A stretch of 64,000 bases of DNA from Pullulanibacillus sp. KACC 23026 (GTDB lineage: Bacteria > Bacillota > Bacilli > Bacillales > Sporolactobacillaceae). The notes under the pieces were generated by a model. It was not told the DNA's origin and searched no databases. It saw nothing but the letters and a program-made list of their open reading frames with translations. Position numbers and translations under genes: made by a program. Positions 18,508 to 28,030 of the stretch are shown one piece after another. Location: the NCBI RefSeq assembly GCF_029094525.1, contig NZ_CP119107.1, positions 1,364,001 through 1,428,000 of the forward strand. Direction: 5' to 3'. How positions within the stretch are numbered: position 1 is the stretch's first letter; each line of letters starts with the position of its first letter.

Positions 18508-18538
18508 AGGAGAGGGGACAGTCCCCTCTCCTTTTAGT
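18506..18538 (+). terminator. Terminator of hmp, part of a GGGGACAGTCCCC repeat family
   Basis: AAAGGAGAGGGGAC and GTCCCCTCTCCTTT form a 14-bp palindrome starting in the hmp stop region, followed by TTTT. Related GGGGACAGTGCTC and GGGGACTGTCCCC words occur at about 18582 and 18661. Confidence 0.75.
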
Positions 18539-18673
18539 TTACTCAAAAAACAGCGATGGGCGCTTTAATGATTTAAAGCATGTGGGGACAGTGCTCGCTG
18601 CTTGCAACCCCTTGAGGAGCAAGGACTTTTCAACTTCTTGTTGGTGAAAGACCTTGAAATGGGGACTGTCCCC

Positions 18674-19639
18674 TCATCTTTTAGCAAGGGCTCTTGCTCG
18701 GTCGGCATTGCTGAAATGGAGCTTAGCGACTTTTGATAAGTAGTCTTCCCCTTTAAGCTTGATGAGCCTTGCCCCTGCTTCGTCAACATGAGCGCCTGCT
18801 CCTTTTGGCAAGGTCATTCCGCATTCTTCTGATAGTTTATCCATTTCTTTTATAAAGGCATAGCGGGCAATGATAGAGGCTGCCGCAACTGAAAGATGAA
18901 CCGATTCCCCTTTTGTTTTAAAATAAATAGGCCGGTCAAGAGGTCGTCTCTTCTCCTTTAAAGATTTGAAATAAAGGTCGGGGGTGGCAAATTGGTCGAC
19001 AAGATAGCCATCTAATGGGGCTTCCGTGATTTTATCACGAAGCTTTAGTTGGGCTTGTTGATGAAGGAGGGCTTTCATTCCAATTTGCGTCATCCCTTGT
19101 TCACGCAGCTGATTGTATTTTTCGTTAGGTAATATGAGTAAGCTATACGCCATTTCGTTTATTAGGGATTTGGCAATGGCAGAGATTTGAGTATCGGTTA
19201 AATTTTTTGAATCTCGGACCCCTAATTTCTTTAACGTAGCGTAGTGTGCGGGTGATACGTAGCAGGCGGCAACGGTCATTGGACCAAAGAAATCACCTGT
19301 TCCGACCTCGTCCGAACCGATAATCGCAAGCTCCTCAATTGTGTTTGGTGGGAGAAAGTCATGGGATTCAACTGACTTTTTACTTGTAGAACCCTTCCAT
19401 TTCTTAGATGTTGAGGCAGGAGAGGGTCCTTCTTTTTGCCCTCCCCATTTCTGAGCTTCCTGTTCCGCTGATTTCCCTTGAAACAGAACTTTTCCAGAAC
19501 GGTAGCCGGTTATCGTGCAGTCTTGGCGCTTAGCTCGAAAGACACTCCCAGGCGGCAGTGTGGCGTCAGCATCCTTTATGTAGGCATTTTTCATTTTTTC
19601 CATGAGGGCCGAATTAACTTGGAGAACTGTTTGTCCCAT
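18674..19639 (-). CDS. rnhC: Ribonuclease HIII
   Basis: Degrades RNA in RNA-DNA hybrids, with a preference for primers and R-loops. The 321-residue protein has an N-terminal TBP-like substrate-binding domain (about 1-80), a Ser/Lys-rich linker, and the catalytic domain starting IGSDEVGTGDFFGP, which carries the first two acidic residues; further acidic positions lie in VRDSKNLTD and LVDQFATP. AAGGAG precedes the ATG on the minus strand. It is divergent from the cvpA-like gene, as in B. subtilis. Confidence 0.95.
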   Translation of the reverse strand: MGQTVLQVNSALMEKMKNAYIKDADATLPPGSVFRAKRQDCTITGYRSGKVLFQGKSAEQEAQKWGGQKEGPSPASTSKKWKGSTSKKSVESHDFLPPNTIEELAIIGSDEVGTGDFFGPMTVAACYVSPAHYATLKKLGVRDSKNLTDTQISAIAKSLINEMAYSLLILPNEKYNQLREQGMTQIGMKALLHQQAQLKLRDKITEAPLDGYLVDQFATPDLYFKSLKEKRRPLDRPIYFKTKGESVHLSVAAASIIARYAFIKEMDKLSEECGMTLPKGAGAHVDEAGARLIKLKGEDYLSKVAKLHFSNADRARALAKR

Positions 19640-19691
19640 TTGACCAACTCCTTCTCACTTATTATAACTGAAATGGGTTTAGAAAGCCTCG

Positions 19692-19720
19692 TTGTCCAAA
19701 TCGCTCCCTTTTGGTATGAT
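19692..19720 (+). promoter_or_regulatory. Promoter of the cvpA-polX-mutS2 group
   Basis: TTGTCC and TATGAT with a 17-bp spacer. Its position rules out translation starting at the in-frame ATG inside the -10 box. Confidence 0.6.
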
Positions 19721-19790
19721 TAGGGGGATTGTTAGTAAGAAACCTGAACTTAGAAAAGTTAAATTACTTGAGAAAGTCGAGGCAGTAGTC

Positions 19791-20345
19791 GTGGTTAATT
19801 TAATTATACTTATCTTGCTTGTTGTTGGCTTTGCTATTGGCGCGCGAAGAGGATTGATCCTCCAATTGGTTCATTTTACTGGCTTCGTTGCGGCTTATGT
19901 GATTGCCTATAACTATGCAGGTCAACTTGCTCCAAAACTTCAATTTTGGATCCCTTATTCACAGGATTCTGCTGCCAACTCTTTTTTTAGTACAATAAAA
20001 AATTTAAATCTTGAAATGTCCTTTTACCATGCGGTCGCTTTTACGATCATTTTTATTGTCGTGAAGATTGTTTGGCAGATTCTTGGATCGATGCTTGATT
20101 TTCTGGCTGATCTTCCTATTCTTAGATCCATTAATCGCCTATTAGGAGCTTTGTTTGGGTTTGTTGAAGTGTACTTAGTTCTTTTTGTTCTGTTGTACAT
20201 AGGGGCTTTAATGCCTTATTTTCATATTGACCAATATGTCCATAGCTCTTCAGTGGCGCTTTTTATGGTCCAGCATACACCTGGTTTTTCACAAACCATT
20301 CAGCATCTTTGGTTCCAATATACGGGAGCTAACCCGCTGACCTAA
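19791..20345 (+). CDS. CvpA-family membrane protein (YshB-like)
   Basis: The protein has four hydrophobic segments; the first includes VGFAIGARRGLILQLVHF, the usual CvpA signature after the first helix. CvpA proteins are inner-membrane proteins named for colicin V production; their cellular role remains unclear. The frame is open further upstream to 19692, but a promoter lies there, so GTG 19791 (184 residues, close to the Bacillus length) is chosen; the Shine-Dalgarno is weak (GAGG) and this start is uncertain. zapA, normally just upstream, is absent. Confidence 0.8.
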   Translation: MVNLIILILLVVGFAIGARRGLILQLVHFTGFVAAYVIAYNYAGQLAPKLQFWIPYSQDSAANSFFSTIKNLNLEMSFYHAVAFTIIFIVVKIVWQILGSMLDFLADLPILRSINRLLGALFGFVEVYLVLFVLLYIGALMPYFHIDQYVHSSSVALFMVQHTPGFSQTIQHLWFQYTGANPLT

Positions 20346-20454
20346 TGTTTATAATAACGAGTTGATTTGGCTGCAAAAGAAATGATTGAGCTGTGTTTAG
20401 AGCCTGGGAAACCAGGCTTTTCATATGTATGACGATAAATTAAGGAGGGATGAG

Positions 20455-22176
20455 ATGAATAAGAAACAAATCATTCACTCTCTGGAAACGATTGCGATCT
20501 ATCTTGAATTTAAGAATGAAAACCCTTTTAAGATCGCCGCGTACAGGCGGGCTGCCAGAGCACTAGAGACGGATGAACGGAGCCTTGATCAGATTGACCA
20601 TTTAAATGAGATCAAAGGGATTGGAAAAGGGACAGCTTCTGTCATTTCAGAGCTCATCGAAACAGGGGAGTCAGAGCTATTAAACGAGCTGCGACACGAG
20701 CTGCCGGAAGGACTTCTTACGCTTCTAAAACTGCCCGGACTTGGAGCCAAAAAGATAGCTAAGCTCTATCAAGAATTGGGCATAACGGATATGACCTCAT
20801 TAAAAAAGGCATGTGAAGAAGAACAACTTCGCACACTGGATGGATTTGGTGATAAATCCGAGGAGAAGCTATTAAAAGCCATATTGCAAGCGACCGAGAG
20901 ACCTGATCGCCTTCCACTTTCTTATATGCTGCCGCTTGCTCAGCAAATTGAGCAGGTTCTTTCTGCACTACCTGAAATCGAGCAGTATTCTAGAGCTGGT
21001 TCGCTTAGACGTCTTCGGGAAACCATGAAGGACTTAGATTATGTGATTGCGACGCTAGAACCTGAACGGGTGTCTGAATCGCTGTTACGAGAGCTTGCTG
21101 TTAAGGAAGTGGTCGGTCATGGGAACACGAAAATGTCGATTCAGCTTAAATGTGACTATCAGGTCGGTGTTGATTTTCGCTTCGTAGAGCCCAAAAGCTT
21201 TGCAACAGCGCTTCATCATTTTACGGGTTCTAAGGAACATAATGTTCTCATGAGACAATTAGCCAAATCAAGAGGGGAGAAAATTAGTGAATATGGCGTG
21301 CTGCAGGAGAACGAAACCCTTTTAACTTTTAAAGATGAGACTTCTTTTTTTCGTCACTTCGATTTGGCTTATATTCCTCCTGAATGTCGCGAAGGAAACG
21401 ATGAGCTGGAGCAAGCAAGAACGGTGGCAGAACTAAATCTAATCGAAGAGTCCCACATTAACGGAGACCTTCACATGCATACGACTTGGAGTGATGGGGC
21501 TTATTCACTGGAAGAAATGGTGGAGGGCGCGATTCGAAAGGGTTACTCCTATATAGTCATTACCGACCATTCCAAGTCACTTAAAGTCGCAAATGGCTTA
21601 ACTGAAGAACGCTTGAGAGAACAAATCAAACAGATTCAGGCATTAAATGAAAAATATCAAGGTAAAATTCATCTATTCAGTGGTGTTGAAATGGATATTT
21701 TACCAGACGGCCGTCTTGATTATGCGGATGACATTTTAGAAGAATTGGACTTTGTCATTGCAGCGATTCATTCTTCCTTTTCCCAAAGCGAATCGGTGAT
21801 TATGAAACGCCTTGAGAACGCCATGCGTCACCCGAAAGTTCGTCTCATTGCCCACCCAACTGGACGGATTATTGGCAAACGAGAGGGCTATGCTGTGAAT
21901 CAGGAGCAGCTCTTTGAACTTGCTTCAGAAACGGGAACAGCTTTAGAATTAAATGCGAATCCGCACCGCTTAGACCTTTCAGCCGAATGGCTTATGAAGG
22001 CAAAGGAAAAAGGCATTCGATTTTGTATTAATACAGATGCCCATTCACTCGATATGTTGGACGATATGTCAATAGGTGTTAAGGCCGCTCGAAAGGCATG
22101 GCTAACAAAAGAGCAGGTGATAAATACTTATTCACTAGAGGCCTTTCAATCCTTTTTAAGGGATAAAAAAAGATAA
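20455..22176 (+). CDS. polX: DNA polymerase X with PHP exonuclease domain
   Basis: Repair polymerase with gap-filling and 3'-5' exonuclease activity. The POLXc half (about 1-315) shows helix-hairpin-helix segments (EIKGIGKGTASVI, KLPGLGAKKIAKLY), GSLRRLRETMKDLDYVI with catalytic aspartates, and VDFRF with the third. The PHP half (about 335-570) shows DLHMHTTWSDG, VITDHS, GVEMDIL, AHPTGR and NTDAHS, a full metal site. The ATG at 20455 has AAGGAGGG upstream; 20425 does not. At 573 residues it matches the family. Confidence 0.95.
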   Translation: MNKKQIIHSLETIAIYLEFKNENPFKIAAYRRAARALETDERSLDQIDHLNEIKGIGKGTASVISELIETGESELLNELRHELPEGLLTLLKLPGLGAKKIAKLYQELGITDMTSLKKACEEEQLRTLDGFGDKSEEKLLKAILQATERPDRLPLSYMLPLAQQIEQVLSALPEIEQYSRAGSLRRLRETMKDLDYVIATLEPERVSESLLRELAVKEVVGHGNTKMSIQLKCDYQVGVDFRFVEPKSFATALHHFTGSKEHNVLMRQLAKSRGEKISEYGVLQENETLLTFKDETSFFRHFDLAYIPPECREGNDELEQARTVAELNLIEESHINGDLHMHTTWSDGAYSLEEMVEGAIRKGYSYIVITDHSKSLKVANGLTEERLREQIKQIQALNEKYQGKIHLFSGVEMDILPDGRLDYADDILEELDFVIAAIHSSFSQSESVIMKRLENAMRHPKVRLIAHPTGRIIGKREGYAVNQEQLFELASETGTALELNANPHRLDLSAEWLMKAKEKGIRFCINTDAHSLDMLDDMSIGVKAARKAWLTKEQVINTYSLEAFQSFLRDKKR

Positions 22177-22231
22177 GACTAGTTCATCAGGTTGGCGCTA
22201 TTGCAGGAGGTTTGTTGGAAGGAGTTTAACG

Positions 22232-24589
22232 ATGAAGCCAAGAGTTTTAAAGCTTTTAGAATATGATAAGATTCGTGATCAATTAGCGGCCAAAGCATCC
22301 TCTTCTCTTGGTCGAGAGATCGCGAGTCATTTGGAGCCGAGCACCGATCCCGAAGAGGTCCGAAGTCTCATCGAGGAAACCGATGAAGCGCTTAATGTAT
22401 TGAGGTTAAAAGGGCATCTTCCGTTTGGGGGGATCACAGATGTGCGTCCCCCGTTAAAACGTGCTCAGGTTGGCGGCGTGTTAAGTGCCAAAGAATTGAT
22501 GGCTGTAGCCGACACCATTCGAGGCTCAAGAATTATCAAGCATTTTATTGAAGAGCAGATAGAAGACGGTGCTGCTCTCCCGATTCTCGGTTCTCATGCG
22601 GAAATGCTCGAGCCTGCCGGAGAAGTCGAACGGGAGATCAGAGGGTGTATTGACGATCAAGGGTATGTCATGGACTCAGCAAGTGACGCGCTTCGTTCGA
22701 TCCGTTCACAGCTGCGTTCATTTGATGGACGAATCAAAGATAAGCTGGAATCCATTGTCCGTTCTCCTAATACGCAAAAGATGCTTTCAGAAGCGATTGT
22801 CACGATCCGCAATAATCGCCATGTGGTCCCTGTCAAACAGGAATATCGCCAAGCTTTTGGCGGGATTGTGCATGACCAATCGGCATCCGGAGCGACTTTC
22901 TTTATTGAGCCTCAAGCCATTGTTGAATTAAATAATCGGTTGAATGAAACCCGCTTAAAAGAAGAACAAGAAGTGGACCGGATTTTGACAGAACTCTCAC
23001 GTCGACTAGCCGAAGTAGCAGAAACCGTTCGAAATGATGTCGATCGACTTGCTGTTATCGATTTTATTTTTGCAAAGGCAAGGCTCGCGGAAACGATGAA
23101 GGCAACGAAGCCAGCGCTTAGTCATGAAGGAACTTTTCATTTGAAAAAAGCGCGGCATCCATTAATTCCGCTCACTCAAGTTGTTCCAATTGATGTGGCG
23201 TTAGAAAATGGAACAAAGGCGCTTGTCATTACGGGTCCGAATACAGGCGGAAAAACGGTGACGTTAAAGACGGTCGGATTATTAACCTTAATGGCGCAAT
23301 CGGGACTCCATTTGCCTGTTTATGAAGGCTCTGTTGTCAATGTCTTTGAACATGTTTTTGCTGATATTGGAGATGAGCAGTCCATTGAGCAAAGCTTGAG
23401 CACCTTCTCTTCTCACATGAAAAATATTATCGCCATTCTTGAAGAGGTGAATGACCGCAGTTTAGTGCTTTTTGACGAATTGGGTGCAGGCACCGATCCT
23501 CAAGAAGGAGCGGCTTTATCCATTTCCATATTAGATGAGGTCCGAAATAGAGGGGCTTGTCTCATTGCTACCACTCACTATAGTGAATTGAAAGCCTATG
23601 CGTATGAGCGAGAAGGGGTAATCAATGCAAGTGTAGAGTTTGACGTGGCGACGTTAAGCCCCACGTATCGACTGTTGATGGGAATCCCTGGACGAAGCAA
23701 TGCTTTTGAAATCTCTAAACGCTTAGGTTTGGACGAGAGGATCATTGAACAAGCGAGAAGTCTGATATCCAGTGATACCGCGAAAGTGGACGATATGATT
23801 GCGTCCCTTGAACGCCATCGTCTAGAAGCGGAGAGAGCGAATGCGGAGGCGGCAAGACTTAAACAGGAATGGGAGAAAAAAGCGCAACTATTAGACCAGG
23901 AACTGGCTAAGTGGGAGAGGGAAAAAGACCAGCTTAGAAAAGAAGCCGAGCGCGAGGCAAAAGTGAAGCTTGCCGAAGCGAAAGAAGAAGCCGAGTCGAT
24001 TATTAAAAAACTGCGTGAAATGCAAACGGAAGCGAACCGTGTTAAAGAACATGAACTCATTGATGCCAAATCCCGACTTGATCATGCCTTGGATGCGTTA
24101 CAAAGTGAAACCTCAGCCCGGCCTCATTCGTATAGTCAAAAGAAAGCGTTGGAATTTGAACCAGGTCAAGAGGTGAAGGTCACGACATTTGGTCAAAAAG
24201 GGCATATTATTGAACGGCTTAGTGACAAAGAATACTTGGTTCAAGTTGGCGTTATGAAAATGAATATTGCGGCGGATTCACTAAAACCAGTGAAGGAAGA
24301 GCAACAGGTTAAGCCAGTGGTGAATGTCAGAACACAAACTGGAACGGTCCGAACAGAGCTTGATTTGCGCGGGGAGCGCTATGAAGAAGCAATGGAGAGG
24401 CTCGATAAATATCTGGATGCCGCTCTTTTGGCGGGCTATCCTAGTGTTTCTATCATTCATGGAAAAGGAACAGGGGCCCTTCGTAAAGGTGTCCAAACCC
24501 GGTTGTCTAAGCACCCCCGCATTAAATCGATAAGATTAGGCGGTATGAATGAAGGCGGGCACGGGGTAACGGTTGTCGAGTTCAAATAG
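22232..24589 (+). CDS. mutS2: MutS2, ribosome-rescue/recombination ATPase with Smr domain
   Basis: MutS-like ATPase lacking the mismatch-recognition domains. In Bacillus it is linked to recombination control and to splitting collided ribosomes (RqcU). It has a lever/core region, the ATPase with Walker A GPNTGGKT (about 334-341) and Walker B LVLFDELGAGTDP, a long charged coiled coil (about 515-640), a KOW-like segment, and a C-terminal Smr domain starting LDLRGERYEEAM with HGKGTGALR. The 785-residue length is normal. It follows polX by 55 bp. Confidence 0.95.
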   Translation: MKPRVLKLLEYDKIRDQLAAKASSSLGREIASHLEPSTDPEEVRSLIEETDEALNVLRLKGHLPFGGITDVRPPLKRAQVGGVLSAKELMAVADTIRGSRIIKHFIEEQIEDGAALPILGSHAEMLEPAGEVEREIRGCIDDQGYVMDSASDALRSIRSQLRSFDGRIKDKLESIVRSPNTQKMLSEAIVTIRNNRHVVPVKQEYRQAFGGIVHDQSASGATFFIEPQAIVELNNRLNETRLKEEQEVDRILTELSRRLAEVAETVRNDVDRLAVIDFIFAKARLAETMKATKPALSHEGTFHLKKARHPLIPLTQVVPIDVALENGTKALVITGPNTGGKTVTLKTVGLLTLMAQSGLHLPVYEGSVVNVFEHVFADIGDEQSIEQSLSTFSSHMKNIIAILEEVNDRSLVLFDELGAGTDPQEGAALSISILDEVRNRGACLIATTHYSELKAYAYEREGVINASVEFDVATLSPTYRLLMGIPGRSNAFEISKRLGLDERIIEQARSLISSDTAKVDDMIASLERHRLEAERANAEAARLKQEWEKKAQLLDQELAKWEREKDQLRKEAEREAKVKLAEAKEEAESIIKKLREMQTEANRVKEHELIDAKSRLDHALDALQSETSARPHSYSQKKALEFEPGQEVKVTTFGQKGHIIERLSDKEYLVQVGVMKMNIAADSLKPVKEEQQVKPVVNVRTQTGTVRTELDLRGERYEEAMERLDKYLDAALLAGYPSVSIIHGKGTGALRKGVQTRLSKHPRIKSIRLGGMNEGGHGVTVVEFK

Positions 24590-24676
24590 GGCCGTTACCC
24601 TAGAAGCTCTTTTAAAGAAGAGTCTCTAGATTCACTTGCATCACCAATGATTGGTAGGAAAGGCGTTGAATGTGTC

Positions 24677-25084
24677 ATGGAATCAATATGGGATAATGCC
24701 TACTTTGAAACGATTGCGATTTATAGTGTCGTTATTTTGTGTATGGTCATTTTTCTTGCCTGTTTTGAATTACTAACTAAGTATAAAAACTGGGTTGAAA
24801 TAAAAAAAGGGAATCTGTCAGTAGCCCTCGCAACAGGCGGGAAAATCCTTGGGATTGCAAATGTTTTTCGCTTCTCGATACAAAATGGAGAGCACATCGT
24901 TACGATTATCTTAAAAGGCGCCTTTGGTTTTTTACTTCTTCTGTTGGGCTATTTTATCTTTGAATTTTTAACGCCTTCCTTCCATATTGACCATGAAATT
25001 GAGCAAGATAATCGTGCGGTAGGTCTTATTTCAATGATGATTTCGATTGGCCTTTCCTACGTCATTGGATCGAGTCTTCATTAG
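24677..25084 (+). CDS. yshE: DUF350/UPF0719 membrane protein (YshE-like)
   Basis: The 135-residue protein has four hydrophobic helices and the small-residue segment VALATGGKILGIANV, typical of the DUF350 family; its function is unknown. It follows mutS2 as yshE does in B. subtilis. ATG 24677 is preferred over 24647 because only the former has a purine-rich AGGAAAGG upstream and it gives the family N-terminus MESIWD. Confidence 0.82.
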   Translation: MESIWDNAYFETIAIYSVVILCMVIFLACFELLTKYKNWVEIKKGNLSVALATGGKILGIANVFRFSIQNGEHIVTIILKGAFGFLLLLLGYFIFEFLTPSFHIDHEIEQDNRAVGLISMMISIGLSYVIGSSLH

Positions 25085-25250
25085 AAGAGGAAGGGGCAGA
25101 GTCTGGGTTTTATATTTAGAGGAAAATTTAGGAACTAAGTATAAGTGCAACTAGGCGACCGCCTTGGTTTCTTCATCTTCATAAAAAAATGGTAAATCTA
25201 TCTCATTCTCATAAGCTTTACTGCCTTTAATAGAAAGAGGTGCATTTGGG

Positions 25251-25331
25251 TTGGAGACGCTGGCCAAAATATTGATCGGAGTTTGCATCGTTTTTGCGGC
25301 GGCAGGGATTATTTATATGGCCGTCCAATAG
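25251..25331 (+). CDS. Possible 26-residue membrane peptide
   Basis: From TTG 25251 a frame encodes one hydrophobic helix, AKILIGVCIVFAAAGIIYM, ending VQ-stop. AAAGAGG lies 10 bp upstream and a terminator starts 23 bp after the stop. The strongly biased hydrophobic composition suggests a real small membrane peptide, but its size makes this tentative. The rest of the 25085-25473 gap holds only the terminator and the lcfA promoter region. Confidence 0.4.
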   Translation: METLAKILIGVCIVFAAAGIIYMAVQ

Positions 25332-25353
25332 AAATAGGTTATGAATCTTTTTA

Positions 25354-25381
25354 AGCGCTAGAAATTTCTGGCGTTTTTTTA
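25354..25381 (+). terminator. Terminator before lcfA
   Basis: CGCTAGAAA pairs with TTTCTGGCG (one G.T pair) and is followed by eight T. Confidence 0.78.
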
Positions 25382-25473
25382 ACTTTTGGGATACTCAAAT
25401 GAAAGGGTTTACACTATAATAGGAATGAAGAGTGTGAAATAAGAGGTGCGGTATAAAAAAGGGAGGAAACTAA

Positions 25474-27171
25474 ATGGGAGTCGAAGCAAAGCCTTGGTTC
25501 GAACAATATCCCGAAGACATCTCACCTGTCAATGAATATGACAACCGCCCGCTTTATGAATTTTTAAGAGATACAGGAGTTAAACATCCAAACAAAACAG
25601 CGATCCATTTTCTTGGTAAGGAGATGACATTTGGCGAGCTGTTAAACGAAGTGGCAGCTTTTGCTGATCAATTGAATCAGCTAGGTATCAAAAAAGGGGA
25701 CCGCGTGGCCATCATGCTGCCAAATTGTCCGCAAGCGGTTATTGCTTATTACGGCATTTTATTTGCAGGGGCGATTGTCGTCGAGACCAATCCCCTTTAC
25801 ATGGACCGTGAACTGGAGCATCAGATGAATGATTCTGAAACGGAATTCATCGTCTGTCTCGATGCCCTCATCCCGCGAATCACTCGAGTGATGGGGAAAA
25901 CGAGGTTGAAAACGGTCATTGTCACCGGAATTCAAGATTATTTGCCCTTTCCAAAGAATCTGCTTTATCCTTTAACACCAAAAAATAAGGCTCCTAAGAA
26001 ATCAGAATGGGCCCAGCGCTCAGGGTTTTATTCGTTTAAAGAACTTATAAAAAAAGGCAATTCCCAGTTTCAGCCTGTCCCTGTTTCCGGAAAAGAAGAT
26101 TTGGCTCTACTACAATATACAGGTGGAACAACTGGGCTGGCGAAGGGCGTCATGCTCACCCATTACAATTTAATAGCGAATACGATACAAAGCCAAAAAT
26201 GGATGTACAAAAGTACATATGGAGAGGAAACGCTTCTCTGTGTACTCCCTTTTTTCCATGTTTATGGAATGACCATTGCGATGAACTTAGGGATCCTTTT
26301 TGCATCCAAAATGGTGCTTTTGCCACGTTTTGATGTAGAAGAGGTCTTATCAACGATTCAGAAACAAAAGGTGACTCTCTTTCCAGGTGCGCCTACCATG
26401 TATATAGGGTTAATTAATCACCCAAAAGTCAGTGACTATGATCTCTCATCTATAAAAGCTTGTATCAGCGGGTCCGCTCCACTGCCTCCAGAGGTCCAAG
26501 AGACGTTTGAACGTCTGACGAATGGCAAGCTGGTCGAAGGATATGGACTGTCAGAAGCGTCCCCCGTCACCCACTGCAATCTCATTTGGGGAGAACGCGT
26601 TAAAGGAAGTATTGGGCTCCCGTATCCCGATACAGATGTTCGACTTGTATCCCCTGAAACGGGAGAAGAAGTGGGCGTGAATGAAGTCGGAGAACTCGTC
26701 GTAAAAGGCCCGCAAGTCATGAAGGGGTATTGGAAGCGTCCAGAAGAAACGGCTTCTGTATTAAAAGACGGTTGGCTATATACGGGAGACATGGCCTATA
26801 TGGATGAAAACGGTTATTTTTATATTGTCGACCGAAAGAAGAACATGATTATCGCAAGCGGATACAATATTTATCCAAGAGAAGTAGAGGACGTGTTATT
26901 TGAACATCCTGACGTCCAGGAAGCCGCAGTGGTAGGGATTCCTCATCCTTATCGGGGTGAAACCGTGAAGGCCTTTGTTGTTCTTAAAGAAGGACGCAAG
27001 GTCAATGAGAAGGTGCTTGATCAACATTGCCGAGCCCGTCTCGCCGCTTATAAAGTCCCAAGACTCTATGAATTTCGAGAGGAACTGCCAAAAACGACAA
27101 TTGGAAAAGTGCTGAAACGAACGCTTCTTGATGAAGAAACGCGTGCGGAAGACGATCTGAAAAGCTCATGA
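25474..27171 (+). CDS. lcfA: Long-chain fatty-acid--CoA ligase
   Basis: Adenylate-forming enzyme that activates fatty acids to acyl-CoA for beta-oxidation. Signature motifs: the P-loop-like LQYTGGTTGLAKGVMLTHYN, EGYGLSEASPVTH, and GWLYTGDMAYMDENGYFYIV followed by DRKKNMIIASGYNIYPREVE; the C-terminal lysine lies in TTIGKVLKR. At 565 residues it is full length. GGGAGGAAAC precedes the ATG, and a TATAAT lies at 25415 with no good -35. It heads the fatty-acid degradation cluster with fadR, an enoyl-CoA hydratase and etfBA. Confidence 0.94.
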   Translation: MGVEAKPWFEQYPEDISPVNEYDNRPLYEFLRDTGVKHPNKTAIHFLGKEMTFGELLNEVAAFADQLNQLGIKKGDRVAIMLPNCPQAVIAYYGILFAGAIVVETNPLYMDRELEHQMNDSETEFIVCLDALIPRITRVMGKTRLKTVIVTGIQDYLPFPKNLLYPLTPKNKAPKKSEWAQRSGFYSFKELIKKGNSQFQPVPVSGKEDLALLQYTGGTTGLAKGVMLTHYNLIANTIQSQKWMYKSTYGEETLLCVLPFFHVYGMTIAMNLGILFASKMVLLPRFDVEEVLSTIQKQKVTLFPGAPTMYIGLINHPKVSDYDLSSIKACISGSAPLPPEVQETFERLTNGKLVEGYGLSEASPVTHCNLIWGERVKGSIGLPYPDTDVRLVSPETGEEVGVNEVGELVVKGPQVMKGYWKRPEETASVLKDGWLYTGDMAYMDENGYFYIVDRKKNMIIASGYNIYPREVEDVLFEHPDVQEAAVVGIPHPYRGETVKAFVVLKEGRKVNEKVLDQHCRARLAAYKVPRLYEFREELPKTTIGKVLKRTLLDEETRAEDDLKSS

Positions 27172-27240
27172 GCACGCTTGATTAGGGGCACACCAATGTG
27201 AGATAAGTGCCCCGTTTTCTTTTCTTTCATCATGGCAGAG

Positions 27241-27292
27241 TTGACAACAACAATGATAGCGTTATAATAAAAAGTGAATGAATCATCATTCA
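27241..27292 (+). promoter_or_regulatory. fadR promoter with FadR operator
   Basis: TTGACA and TATAAT with a 16-bp spacer (27241-27268) are followed by TGAATGA-ATCA-TCATTCA (27275-27292), a perfect 7-bp-arm dyad of the form recognised by Bacillus FadR. It would block initiation, and acyl-CoA would relieve this. Confidence 0.82.
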
Positions 27293-27316
27293 TTTTTATA
27301 AAGGGGTTTCCAAGTC

Positions 27317-27901
27317 ATGGCAGTTAAAAATCGACCGAAATACATGAAAATTATTGAAGCAGCAGTTGATGTGATTGCTGAAAATGGTTTCCATCAAGCA
27401 CAGGTATCCAAAATTGCAAAGCGTGCCGGGGTAGCAGATGGGACCATCTACATTTATTTTAAAAATAAAGAGGATATTCTTATCTCACTTTTCAGCGAAA
27501 AAATGGGTGAGTTCATTGAAAAAATCCAGGAGGAGATCAAAGATCAACCGACTGCGAAGGAGAAGATGACGACATTGGTCGGCACTCATTTTTTTCAACT
27601 GGCTGCGGACCGAAACATGGCGATCGTCACTCAGCTTGAACTCCGTCAATCCAACAAAGAAATACGAATGAAAATTAATGATACGTTAAAGAATTATACC
27701 TCACTTATTGATGCCCTGATTGAAGAAGGAAAACTTGAAGGCGTCTTTCGAACCGATTTAGATGTACGATTAGCGCGACAAATGGTGTTTGGAACCATCG
27801 ATGAGACGGTTACCAACTGGGTGATGAATGATCACAAATTTGATCTTGTAGCGCTCGCTGATCCTGTAGCCAATCTTCTTTTAAACGGCTTAAGTCATTA
27901 A
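27317..27901 (+). CDS. fadR: TetR-family fatty-acid degradation repressor FadR
   Basis: The 194-residue regulator has an N-terminal TetR helix-turn-helix (about 10-57; VSKIAKRAGVADGTIYIYFK) and a helical ligand-binding domain. In B. subtilis FadR represses lcfA-fadR-fadB-etfBA and is released by long-chain acyl-CoAs. Here it lies in the same order between lcfA and the enoyl-CoA hydratase, with its operator directly upstream. AAGGGGTTTCC precedes the ATG. Confidence 0.93.
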   Translation: MAVKNRPKYMKIIEAAVDVIAENGFHQAQVSKIAKRAGVADGTIYIYFKNKEDILISLFSEKMGEFIEKIQEEIKDQPTAKEKMTTLVGTHFFQLAADRNMAIVTQLELRQSNKEIRMKINDTLKNYTSLIDALIEEGKLEGVFRTDLDVRLARQMVFGTIDETVTNWVMNDHKFDLVALADPVANLLLNGLSH

Positions 27902-28030
27902 AGGAGAGGCAACTCTCTCTTGATGTTGTAAGCGCTTTTAACGAAAAAGGTCAAGGAACAAGGCACGTCTGATCTAATTTGTGTTTCATATAGTTGTATC
28001 TAAGCTATCGAAATCAAGAGGAGGAGCAGA

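Noticed and set aside
23596-24069. 157-codon Ser/Ala/Leu-rich minus-strand frame
   Set aside because: Shadow of the charged coiled coil of mutS2; composition follows from antisense reading of Glu/Lys/Arg codons.
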